Source: Tetraselmis striata
Lineage: Eukaryota; Chlorophyta; Chlorodendrophyceae; Chlorodendrales; Chlorodendraceae
Length of the DNA stretch: 64,000 nucleotides
NCBI GenBank assembly: GCA_006384855.1
Contig: VCJN01000911.1
Span: 1 to 64,000, forward strand
Reading direction: 5' to 3'
Part shown: piece by piece, positions 11,332 through 21,844 of the stretch
Position numbering within the stretch: the stretch's first letter is position 1
Layout: each line of letters opens with the position of its first letter
Made by a program: the position numbers and the translations under genes
Notes under the pieces: model-generated
Database searches by the model: none
What the model was told of the DNA's origin: nothing
The model's input: only the letters and a program-made list of their open reading frames with translations

Positions 11332-12195
11332 TCACTGACGGCATGTCTCGCTCTCCTTCATCTCCCGGGCCGTCCGCCGCCTCACCCTGCGCACCCCGCC
11401 AGCCGCGCGTGCCTTCTCGGAAGCCTCACACACGGCGGCACGAGTCGCGTCGTGGAACGCGTCCCTGACATGGCGGAACTCCGCCCTCACCGTGGCCGTG
11501 GTCGGGCAGGGGACTGCCCGCTGATGGGTCGCCATGCATGGGTACTTGGGGCCGCACAAAGCCGGGGTGCCGTCGCAGCAACACTCCCAGTCCGTCCGTT
11601 GGCCGCAGTCCACGCACATGATAGTGCATGTGGCCGCCTCCCGCCACTGCTCGTAGTGCTCCGGTCAACATGGCGACGAGCAAGTCGGCATGTTCCGCAG
11701 GTGGCTGCGGGGCGGGTGGCGCGAAGCAGCCTCGCTCGCCTCAACAACCCCCTCAGCCCGATCAGTCGCCTCGACCACGGCCTCCTCCGCCTCCTGACGC
11801 GGCGCACTTGGCGCATCATCGTCGCATGGCAGGGCGTCCCCCCCCGCAACGGCGCCGTCGGCGGTGGCCGACGCCGTCGTGGCGGGGTGTTGTGAGGAGG
11901 TGGCCCTAGACATAGGTGGGGCCGGCACCGCCATGTGTTGCTCCACATGCGGTGCGGTTCCTGACGCGACAGCTCCGTCGCACCAGTACCGGCGCCGGCA
12001 CCCCACGCCTGCTGGGCTTACCACCAACCGGCATGTTTCCTTTGGGAGGCGGTTCATCCGCGTCGGAGGTGAGCGGCGGTGCCAGTGTGGGTGTCGATAC
12101 TGCCCGGCCATTAGGGCTCCCGCCGCATGCCGCTCCGCCGACCCACGCCGCGGCGTGTGCTGCGCCCCGCATAGTCGCCTCGAATATATTATACA
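11332..12195 (-). CDS. Hypothetical Cys-rich protein with disordered linker
   Basis: This is a minus-strand coding candidate of unknown family. The 3' portion (11332-11619) has a dense cysteine cluster (CVDCGQRTDWECCCDG ... LCGPKYPC) suggesting a zinc-binding fold, then a basic C terminus. Upstream minus ORFs (about 11906-12195 and 11665-11948) are Pro/Ala/Arg-rich and look like disordered linker in other frames, so introns or frameshifts must separate them. It is convergent with the zinc-finger/Tudor gene. A 25-nt homopolymer borders its 5' side at about 12208-12232. Confidence 0.3.
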
Positions 12196-12549
12196 TGACG
12201 CGGGGACGGGGGGGGGGGGGGGGGGGGGGGGATTCGTGCGTTTCGTATGTCGGCGGAACGGCGTGCGAAGCTGCGGCTGGCGAAGGTGGTGGAAGTAAGC
12301 GTGGCGGCGTCGGCGGCGTATTACCGTGCGTGCATGCGTGCGCAACCCCGCGGCAGCAAGCCCCGGACTCGGCGTGTGCCGGCGGCAGAGCTGCGAAGCC
12401 ATGGACACGGTACGGGATGCCAAGTCTGGCTAAGCAACTGCCGAGGCTGGCGGCTTAACCCCCATGTCCGGCGGTTGAGGGACGGAAAGTGCGTAGAAGT
12501 TGATCGGCAAAGCGGGCATATAAGCCTGGCTGTGCTAGGTTCCTATTAA

Positions 12550-12845
12550 GTAATGGCGGTTTGTGCTAAGTAATTCGTAGGGGTGGACCATGCAACGCAG
12601 GTAGGGGGCGGTATAAATGAGGCCGGGCACATATACTGCTCCACGAAACGACACTGTGGCACGTGTAGTTGAATAGACCCCCCCCCCCCCCCCCCCCCCC
12701 CCCCACCCCCCGCCGGGTCGGCCCGCCGGGTCGGCCCGCCGACCCGCCACGGCATGTAATATCTGTCATGCATCGCCGGGGTATGTGTGAGTGGATGCCC
12801 CGCCGCCACATCCCCCCCCCCCCCCCCCCCCATTTACACTTGTGC
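12550..12845. repeat. Low-complexity block with two poly-C runs
   Basis: This block has poly-C of about 27 nt near 12678-12704 and about 20 nt near 12812-12831. Between them lie tandem GCCGGGTCGGCCC motifs. ORFs here are Pro/Gly homopolymer artefacts on both strands, so no gene is called. Confidence 0.8.
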
Positions 12846-12924
12846 ACTCATTAAGTTTGGGCTGGTTTCGGAGCAGTACATGTACATATGTATATACATA
12901 CAATGGAACGTAGGACCTGCGCGG

Positions 12925-14095
12925 AAAGAGGCGGGGCTGGCGGAGTGCGTTGGGGGTGCGTAGAGTAGCGTGTTGGTGAGATTCGGGGTGCATCGGACGC
13001 CGGATGCCCATCCACCCAGCGTAAAAGGCGCGTACGTAATATTCACACTATATTAACACACAAATGTGTGAAAACCGAACATTCCGTGCCGGATGGGTGG
13101 GAATACGGCGTCCGATGCAGCCAAAACCCCAGCAACACGCTATTCTATGCACCGCCAATGCACTCCGCCAGCACCGCCTCATTCTCTGTCGATTTCGAAA
13201 ACGCCTTCACATTTTCCACCGCTAATAATTGCAATTGCCACCGTGTAATGTTGTCACGATGTGCGCACACAACAACACTTACTACCGGTTCCGACGCGGA
13301 TGGAGGCGAGGCTTGCGGAGTGCGTTGGGGGTGCGTAGACTAGCGTGCTGCAAATAATTGGGGTGCATCGGACGCCGGATGCCCATCCACCCGGCGTAAA
13401 AGACGCGTACGTAATATTCATACTATATTAACACACAAATGTGTGAAAACCGGACATTCTGTGCCGGATGGGTGGGAATACGGCGTCCGATGCAGCCAAA
13501 ACCCCAGCAACACGCTATTCTATGCACCGCCAATGCACTCCGCCAGCACCGCCTCATTCTCCGTCGATTTCGAAAACGCCTTCACATTTTCCACCGCTAA
13601 TAATTGCAATTGCCACCGTGTAATGGTGTCACGATGTGCGCACACAACAACACTTACTACCGGTTCCGACGCGGATGGAGGCGAGGCTTGCGGAGTGCGT
13701 TGGGGGTGCGTAGACTAGCGTGCTGCAAATAATTGGGGTGCATCGGACGCCGGATGCCCATCCACCCGGCGTAAAAGACGCGTAATATTCACACTTTATT
13801 AACACACAAATGAGTGAAAATCGGACATTCCGTGCCGGATGGGTGGGAATACGGCGTCCGATGCAGCCAAAACCCCAGCAACACGCTATTCTATGCACCG
13901 CCAATGCACTCCGCCAGCACCGCCTCATTCTTTGTCGATTTCGAAAACGCCTTCACATTATCCACCGCTAATAATTGCAATTGCCACCGTGTAATGTTGT
14001 CACGATGTGCGCACACAACAACACTTACTACCGGTTCCGACGCGGATGGAGGCGAGGCTTGCGGAGTGCACTGGCGGTGCACAGACTAGCGGGAG
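12925..14095 (+). repeat. Tandem ~373-bp repeat with internal inverted arms
   Basis: There are three near-identical units starting near 13062, 13437 and 13808 (periods 375 and 371), plus a partial unit upstream. Each has an open frame of 91 codons, conserved only because the units are nearly identical. Within a unit, the stretch from GCCGGATGGGTGGG to GGCGTCCGATGC has an imperfect complement of about 32 bp at the distal end (TGCATCGGACGCC ... CCATCCACCC). Neighbouring units therefore face each other across hairpin-capable arms. AATATTCACACTATATTAA boxes mark the junctions. Confidence 0.85.
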
Positions 14096-14164
14096 ACTAG
14101 ATCCATTGTCGCTTATTTACAAGCACGGGCGGTGCTGCCAGACCTGATCGTCTACGGCCGATAT

Positions 14165-14260
14165 AATATTCACACTATATTAACATCGGTGCACACCGCC
14201 GCACACCGCCGCACACCGCCGCACAACGCTGCGCGCGCACATTCGTCGCGCACATATACG
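14165..14260. repeat. CACACCGCCG short tandem repeat
   Basis: Four repeats of GCACACCGCC lie at about 14190-14225. A comparable hairpin-forming GCACATCGCC cluster sits near the left end of the same element (about 8796-8862). The paired occurrence suggests subterminal repeats of the CACTG-bounded element. Confidence 0.5.
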
Positions 14261-14552
14261 CGCGCCCTACCGCACACATTATCCCGGATTCACTCGCCGT
14301 ATCCATTACGCCGTGCTACTTCAACAATAAACATTGCGAAATTACACCGACACAATGCCGCACCGACTAGCTCTTGACAATACTGCATATACATAGTAGT
14401 GGCGCGCTGCTCCTCGCCTCCGATGTGTCGTTGACTGCTGCGGAAGGCGGTCGTCGACTGGGTGTTAGTTTCTCCACCTCGGCCGCCGCCCCCCCCCCCC
14501 CCCCCCTTCACCGCTCACAGCGCCATGGCCGACCTCGCCCCCCCGGGCAAAA

Positions 14553-15119
14553 GTGGGCGGCGAGCGTTGTTGTCTCGCGTGTCCGCGCCGCCGGCATCGA
14601 GGAGGACGAGAAAGACATGAGGAAACGCGTGACAAGGTGGGCGCGCAACAAAACACTCCATCCTCCACATTAGCACGCACCCACTCGTGGCTAACTTGTG
14701 CCGCGCGCAGGTTCGTCCGGGAGCGCCGTAAGGCCCACCTCAACGCCAAGGCTTCCACAGTGCCAGCGGCGCAACTCGTGGTGGCCGAGGAGGCCGCATT
14801 CTCAGCCGCTTAAAGGCGAAACGATTGTGGCTTGTTGTGGGCGTCTCGGCACAGGGGGCGTCCCGACGCGAAGGTAAGGAAGCTCATGGCGGCGGCGTCG
14901 ACGGCACAGCCTCCCGGGGTGGTGAAGACACTGACGGATGACAAGAAGCGGAAGAGGCCAGTGAAGAAACGCCGAGGTAAGAAACTGACGGTCGCGGAGT
15001 CGGAGGCGGAGTCGGAGGCGGAGGCGGAGGCGGAGGCGGAGGCGGAGGCGGAGGCGGAGGCAGCGAGATCGTCGAAGCGGAGGGTCCCCCGGGCACGCAA
15101 GAACAAGAACAAGCAGTAG
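14553..15119 (+). CDS. Hypothetical basic/acidic low-complexity protein exons
   Basis: Two plus-strand segments have coding-like features but no recognisable family. At 14711-14813 the reading includes FVRERRKAHLNAKAS and ends in TAA. At 14832-15119 there is a strongly basic stretch (DDKKRKRPVKKRRGKK), then a Glu/Ala run encoded by a (GGCGGA)n microsatellite, then a Lys/Arg-rich tail ending KNKNKQ and TAG. The basic cluster would serve as a nuclear localisation signal if expressed. These could be 3' exons of the gene beginning at 9148 or unrelated debris. Confidence 0.3.
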
Positions 15120-15260
15120 CCCCCGCCCCCTTACCCCCCTCCCCTCACTCCCCCGGCGGGAGCGGCGGGGGGGGGGGGGGGGGGGGGGGGGGGGGCGGCG
15201 GGGGGACCACGCCCGCCCGCCTCCCCCCCCCCCCCCCCCCCCCGGGGCCACATTCCCCGA
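15120..15260. repeat. Back-to-back poly-G and poly-C runs
   Basis: A G run of about 30 nt (about 15167-15196) is followed within 30 nt by a C run of about 17 nt (about 15227-15243). The pair could form a G:C hairpin. No coding content is seen. Confidence 0.85.
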
Positions 15261-15544
15261 TGGCAGCTGTCGCGAATATTGTAATACAATCATTCTTCGG
15301 CAAACCGCTGCCTGCCCCCGCCCTACCCCTCGCGAATATTTATGTAACGTGAGCACTCTTTGGCAAAACATGGCAGCCAAACCGCCCATCTGATGACCTT
15401 TGATCGGACGGCTGGCAGGCCCGTTCAGCAGTACTAGCTATAATGTACACAAAATTCCCCAGTGTTACCAAATACGTACGGCTGCGATTTGCGCTCCCAT
15501 GTACTAATAGTCGTAGTTATCCACGGGACCACTCGTCATCGTGC

Positions 15545-15660
15545 CCGGGTACCGGGTACCGGGTACTAGATGTTGATAACATAAGCTAGACGCAACATTC
15601 AACTAGATACCCGGTACCGGCTCAATAAATATATCGCGTACTACCCGGTACTACACGGAC
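15545..15660. repeat. CCGGGTACCGGGTA direct and inverted repeats
   Basis: Short GGTACCGGGTA repeats at about 15547-15568 recur at about 15606-15619 and 15641-15652. They lie in the right subterminal part of the CACTG-bounded element. No gene is seen around them. Confidence 0.6.
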
Positions 15661-15859
15661 AACCTTGTACCTTATACGTCAGTGCCATGTAACAATATAC
15701 CGGGCTAGTACGACTACCAGAATGATGACAAAAAGGATTTATCGCCCGCCGGCAATAACGCCGGATGTACTCGCACGTAACTGGATGGACGTGCCGCCAC
15801 CAGCAGCAGCCTTCACGGATAAATAATAGTCGCTAGTATTAGTGCTTCGTCACCCGTAT

Positions 15860-15881
15860 GTCACATCTGAATCTCACAGTG
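15860..15881 (-). repeat. Right terminal inverted repeat
   Basis: This is the exact complement of 8545-8566. It ends CTCACAGTG, and TGGGAGGCTC follows outside. Confidence 0.8.
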
Positions 15882-16039
15882 TGGGAGGCTCATGAGCGTG
15901 TCGCCAACATAGAGCGAGGTTGACGGTGACGGTTTTGTGCTTTGTCGAGGTCAGAATGATTTGACTCCCAACCCATGGGCCATGCATGGGCTCGGCAGAA
16001 AAAAATACCCGGCAGCGACCTCCCGCAGCTCATGCGACG

Positions 16040-19000
16040 TCATGACCGTCCGCGCAGTGGGGATGGCCACCGTCCACATATGCCCGACACCGCGTCGAGC
16101 TGTCCGAACAAGATCCGTTCCCTGCATGTGACAGAATTGTTGGCATGTTTAAGGACTGCCGTTAGCTCCTTCTGCGATCCCGGCGCAGCCTCCGCCTCCC
16201 GCTCCATTACGCGGGCGTCCGCATCGCTGAGGTGGCCAGCGGTAGCCGCATGAAGGCGCTCCCAAGCCTTCCGCACCGCCACGGAGTAGCTGGCCGACTC
16301 AAGAGGATCGTTGAAGCTATACCGGTACCAACAATCCGTGATCATCGATGAGTAGCGTTATTTCTGAAGAGCATATCAAGGCATGATGCAATGCTTTGGT
16401 AACAACATAGGGGGGCGCTTTGCATCAATGTGTAGGAGAAGTAATGACACTGCTGAGTATATATAACAACGGTGGTAGTGTCTGTGAAGACACCGCTGCA
16501 CTCATCCCCATAGCTAGCCGGTAGCGGGCGGGAGGTCGTGAAAATACCGGATGTTGTCCCGGATGACGTGGGGCCATCGCTGCTGGAGCACCGGGCCTAC
16601 TGGGGATTGCCGAACGGGGCGAGGATGTAGGAAGCGGGAGTATTTCTTTCTGAGTGGATGATGGAAGCCTTGATATTAGCAGTCCGATGAGGGGGTGGCC
16701 CAACAGAAGAAGGCGTCGTTCAACGAGGTCGTCGACCTTGCCGGGGGCGTCCCCGGACTGTAGACTTGAGTACACAATTGACGTCGCTGAGATGGCACGA
16801 AATCCGGGCTAACAAGTCATTTTTAACCCCGGCGGATAGTTTGAGTCCAAAACGTTGCAGAGCTCGTACACCGGTACGCATACGGCCTTCATTGATGATG
16901 CACGCGATCGGGTTGACGATCCATGGGAGGTAGCGAAGGGGCGGCCTTCGCAATAGCCGTGCGCGATGATGCGGTCGAAGTCCACACCCGAGGCGATTTT
17001 GTTGTCGAAGCACGACTTGTACTTGTCCTTGCGCGAGCGAGGGCGGCGGCCCGTCGTCCACTGAAGAGGGCATGCCACGGGGCGCCCTTGAGTAGCTGCG
17101 CCTTCATGCCCGAAGGCACATCTGGGCTCATTAGCATGGTTGCAGTGTTTACTTGTAGGCCGGGCGTGCATGCGCCGCAGATGTTGTTGACCCCGGCCTG
17201 ACCATTGTACCATTCTGCCCAACCCAAGGAATGGTTTGGGGGGATGAATAACGTTAGCGTGAGGGGCACGATGTCGCCGCGGTACCCTGGCTCCATGTAG
17301 CGGCAGTTCGCGGCTTTCCATCCAGGGGCCGGACGGTTTGAAGGAGCGCCGCACGACACGGAGCCTGTCAATGAAGGCCAGTAACTCGGCCTCAGGGACG
17401 AGAAGCGGGGCGAGTGTCAAACCGAGCCCGGCGGTCAGTTGGGTGAGCATTAGCTTGGCTCTGGTTGTGACGATCGACATGGGGCAATGAGGTGCGATCC
17501 CGGGGAGCAAACCGCGTTGCCACTGCGGAGCTCGTCCAATAAAATGGCGTAGAGGAGGCCGCGAGCGGATGAGATGAGGTGACGCTGGAAGTCGTCTTGC
17601 ATGTGCGGTGCCGCTCCCTCGTTGAGCAAATCCGCCTGTTTGGCTTGCACACTACGCCGGAACCATTGGTCGAACATACATGGGCAGCTCGAACATGGAG
17701 TCCATGTACGTGCGGTGAAACCTCTGCATGTAGGCGCGTAGACAAATGCCCATCTCAGGGCCGCCGTCGTTGTGCTCGCATGCCTTATGCACGGCGTTGT
17801 AGAAGCGGATGCTGCCCGTGATGCCGATGATGGCCCCCGCGCGGCGCTTGCCGTCCGGGGAACCGGCGAAGAGCGGGGAGTCGACCACGCACATGCATGA
17901 GCTCCTAGTGCCGGGTGAGCATGTTGACGTGACCTGCCTCCAGGGGGTGTCGATCGGGGTAGGCTTGAAAGCGGGGGTTGGCGAGGGGCTGGTAGCCTTG
18001 GATCTCGGGCCAATGTCGGGCCTTGTTGTCGGCGGGCATAGCGTCCCACGTGTCGAGCTGTGCTGCCCCGTACGCCCAGATGGCATATTGTAGCGGGGAG
18101 CTACGGGGGCGGCCGCATGCGTCAAGGTGGTCCTTGGAGCCATGGTAGGACGACTTGATGTATAGATGCGGCAGGATATGTTTCGTCCCAACGGGGGCTG
18201 GACGCACATGTGGATTACTAGCTTCGCGGGTGAAGGGTAGTTGCCTGGGTTGCCGCCGCCGGAGGCCTCGGAACAGCTGGGACGGCGCGTCGCGCCAGCA
18301 TGGGCCTAGGTTATTTGGAGTTTGGTTCTCCTTGACCACATGATCGACGGGTGGAGCGGCGATGGCCTCGACAAATTTGATTTAGTCGGCATGGGTGAGG
18401 GTGAACACGGCAAATAGGGCCCCGGGGTCCTACTTGGGTGCTGCGGTATGCGCAGGGGCATGAGCTGGAGCTGTAGCCATGGCCGGTGCCCGAGTTGTCG
18501 TCGTCGGCAGCTTCGCGGGGTAAACCCCGTCCGCAAGGCCACGTGCTGTCGCGCGCAGTGCTGGTGTGTTCAGTCGGCGAGTGGACCGGGCAGTCATCGT
18601 GGCGGGCAACAGCATGTCAGGTTGTACCGGTATAGTCGGCACTACTCATCGAGGTACGCTTGGGTCGCCCGAATCGGTAATTTCGTCAGTGAGGCAGATG
18701 ATGCCCCAACGGTCACGAACGCCTGAGCAGGTAGCATTCGCAGATCACGCGGGCGGCTGATGGGTGGTCGGCTGCCAACGCCTCATCAGCGGTGCAGGCA
18801 ACGGCGATGCCGCCATGCCGCCATGGCCCGTATATGCACACAGGTGGTACTCCATTAGAAGGTGTCGACCCCGTTCGTTGGCTATCGGAGGGTTGGTCAT
18901 CGCTCGGCTTGTCGCAGCCAAAAACACCGGTAGCTTTTCCTGTGACCAGTGATGACGTCGTCGTGGTGAGCCAACATGGGTAGCCCGTGGCTGTTGTGGC

Positions 19001-19172
19001 GCTTGCGGTATGTAGGGGAGGCTGTCGTTGTTCCAATAATGCGGACAGCGCGGGCGGTGAACTTGGGCAGCGCCATGCAGTGAGCTGCCGAGTCGATTCC
19101 TAGTAGGCGTACGATGCGGACCGTGTAGTCGAAGAGCGCGGTACGATAAGTATCTGTCGTCAGTCTAGCCAC
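16040..19172 (-). pseudogene. Decayed multi-frame ORF of unknown family
   Basis: Successive minus-strand segments read like one protein broken by many small frameshifts. In order they are 18897-19172 (ALFDYTVRIVRLLGIDS), 17905-18339 (LQYAIWAYGAAQLDTWDAM), about 17652-17885 (SIRFYNAVHKACEHNDGGPE), about 17515-17670 (FDQWFRRSVQAKQADLLNEG), 17340-17510 (LTQLTAGLGLTLAPLLVPEA), 16960-17300 (GWAEWYNGQAGVNNICGAC), 16809-17060 (DFDRIIAHGYCEGRPFATSH) and 16040-16345. I do not recognise the family. Residues between segments fit without gaps of intron size, so indel decay is more likely than splicing. It is probably a transposon or large-gene relic of 800 or more codons. Confidence 0.5.
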
Positions 19173-21616
19173 GGGTGTCGCGACGGGCCAGCGCTTGTGA
19201 GAGCAGTGCCAGGGTGGTCATGTGAAACTATTCGGTGCGGTGCACCTCGGCGGCGTCGTGCAACCAGTTTGCCCATTGCATATGGGGCTACAAGTTGTCG
19301 TGGGCATGTTCGTCACACAGTTCGGCCAGCGTCTCGGTAGCAGCTTGTGCATTCACATGAATTCGGACGCTCGTCATCGGCTGAGCCGCCCGAGCCGGAG
19401 GCCATGGCGCAGCACGGGTGGGTCGCAGGCTCGTGCTGGGAGGCGAGGGAGGGATTTCAGGGGGACTTAAATTGTTACGTCGGCGGTGGTTATATCTGAA
19501 AATAGATGCTGAAAATACTGGCTGTTGTTACGAGGAACGGCCTCGGGCACAGTCGTAGCAGGTCGTCCGTTGGCAGTTAGATTCCCTCACGGATCCAACT
19601 GCCACTTATACTAATTCATGTTACTGATCATTGCAACTAACTTTTCTATTAATTCTTGGTATTGAATGAGCTTCTCTTGCCCCATCCTTCATCTGCAGAA
19701 AGCCAGTGTGGCCCTGGCCCGCAGGCCACCACCAAACATGCCACCAGTTTCATCGTGTGGGACGACGGCCCAACATAAAAACCGACGCGTTTTTCCGGCC
19801 CATGGGACTGGACGTCTGGACCCGCCAGTGATGAAACCTGTGCAGCGTGTCTACACGATAGCCCTGGCACTTATTAGTGTACTGCGCTTTTACTAAGTAA
19901 CTCGCCCTGTCGGAGCAGTGGGCGGAACGACTCCGGAGGCGGTCGTGGCCGCACAGACCGCGCTGCTTCTGGGGGACCCAATAGCGCTGCGGGGTTTGTG
20001 TCGAGACCGCCCTTTGCGCCAAGCGGCGAGTTTCGCCTATCTCCGGCAATGTGGCACCCGCACATACGCAGTCTCATATTTACTTGTGCAGAGACCGATT
20101 ATGCCAGTGTTGAACATGTGTCAGACAGATTATGCCAGCACGCCATTATAAATGAAAACCAGCTTAACAATGAACTACATCATGGCCCTCACAATTACTA
20201 CTGATTATCATTCCCAGACACTTACGCCTGGACGTTACATTATTTTCCTCATACTTACTAGCGCACGGTCTATTGATACTACTACTCGTTCTACGTATTA
20301 CACAACTACTACAGTAGTATACTACTACACGGACTACGCACGGTCTGTGTGTGTATATATACATACTTTATTATCAATTCGAAATTATCATGAAACCAAG
20401 TCCGCAGCTCATCAGCACCATGTACAGGTAGTGCCTCGTTAAAACTTAAAACTCAGCATGCTCATTCAAGAGATGTGTTGTGCGCCCTCCCCCCCCCCCC
20501 CCCCCCCCCCCCCGCCCCCAGTGGAGCTGCGATGCGTGGACGAGTGCGCCGGGAATCAATTAGTGGGCGGCCGCTTGCGCATGCATGCTGAATGGCAAAG
20601 GCTACCCTGCAGCACTTTTTACCCGCAGCGGCGGATGTTTCGAGCTGATTGAGGAACATGCAGCGACCGTGCGGCCACCATGCATGGACACAAAAGCATG
20701 TGGGTGAACCTCCTATGTCTGCATATATCATCCCGTGCTTGCCCTCATTAAGGATTCACAAAGCCCGTGCGCAAAAAGTTCGCCTGTGTTACTTCCTGGC
20801 GCATGATGTCACACATTTGCCAGCAGCGCCCGCAGCACGGTTCGAAGTGATGATGACGAATGGCAATCTTAGCTAGCAGCTGCGGGCGGCGCGGCTGCTT
20901 GTCATCCGCATGCCAGGACCTTATTATACTCCGGATGAGGGCGATGTGCAAGGTTAGAGCTGGTCGCCCACGCGCCATGTCCCGTTGATACTTTGCCTCT
21001 CCGCCTCTGCTTGCACCAACCGCACATAGGGCGCGTAGGATGCACAATAGGGATTGGTTACGGATGTGGCTTGTGCAAATTATGAAACTCCTACTCTTGA
21101 TTGCACCGGCATTGCCATGCTGGGCGCCCAGCCGCCTAGTCACGTCTAAATATGGGTAGCAATGCACTCGGACTCGAAGCAAACTGACGGCGGATCAACT
21201 TCTTACATCGCGTGTAGCACTGCGTGATGTTTTGTCAGCTGCACAGTTGGACAGAGGCATACGGCAAACCGCATGGTATCATTCCTTCATCCTTCTGCAA
21301 CTGAACAGCGCGGTGTTGCATGCCTTTTATACGCTTCCGTGGGCACCGTTGGTAGGTGTGTCTGCAGCACCTGACCAATTGACACGAAACAGACAAACAA
21401 CCCCAAGGTTGATGTTCACATCGACTTCTCAGCCGCTGCGGGCATTGAGCCATGCGATATCCAGCTACTCGGACCCATCACGGCTGCCCGGGAAGAGCGG
21501 GGATGCTTGGTCCGCCGAGCAGGCTCTTTGCCTTGTGCACTTGCCTCATTGATTGCGCATCGCTGATGCCGGTTGGCGCCTGTGACAAGGAGCTGCAATT
21601 TGGGGGGGCGAGGGTG
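19173..21616. other. Intergenic region, no gene seen
   Basis: This region has mixed composition, with AT-rich sequence at about 20150-20460 and a poly-C run of about 24 nt near 20490-20513. ORFs are short and overlap on both strands. I see no repeats or conserved motifs. Confidence 0.5.
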
Positions 21617-21621
21617 TTACA
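21617..21621 (-). terminator. TGTAA polyadenylation signal candidate
   Basis: The minus strand reads TTTGCATGTAACACC, 224 nt downstream of the proposed stop of the membrane-protein gene. TGTAA is the usual green-algal polyadenylation signal, and the same GCATGTAA octamer follows TOM20. Confidence 0.45.
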
Positions 21622-21844
21622 TGCAAACGCAGCAGTTCCGTGTTGAGAGCATGCAGCGCCATCGGAGTGCTGCGCTGCGGAATACCAGCATGAGCCAGGT
21701 CTGCGCACCTCTTGAATGTGGAGGTTCCACCTCCTGCTCCATACCTCTTCGGGCGAAGCCTTTTCAGCAGCGGGGCGATGATCTTGGGAATCCTCTGTGG
21801 GCCACAAAGGAGAAACATAACCCCCTTCACTGCTCTGAGGCGCA

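Larger units (their letters stand above)
8545..15881. mobile_element. Candidate CACTA/EnSpm-like element, 7.3 kb
   Basis: The segment is delimited by a perfect 22-bp inverted repeat, 8545-8566 and 15860-15881, whose outer end reads CACTGTGAGATTCAG. Weaker similarity continues inward (GTGACGAA, TAGCGAC). CACTA/EnSpm transposons start with CACTA or CACTG, which suggests the family. Against it, I see no recognisable TNPD-like transposase. The flanking triplets also do not match (ACC on the left, TGG on the right), so no target duplication is visible. The interior holds a zinc-finger/Tudor gene, a minus-strand Cys-rich ORF and several tandem arrays. Confidence 0.55.

Noticed and set aside
8542..15884. 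3-bp target duplication for the CACTG element
   Set aside because: The flanking triplets are ACC and TGG. They are not direct repeats, and the interrupted mariner unit does not resume after 15881.
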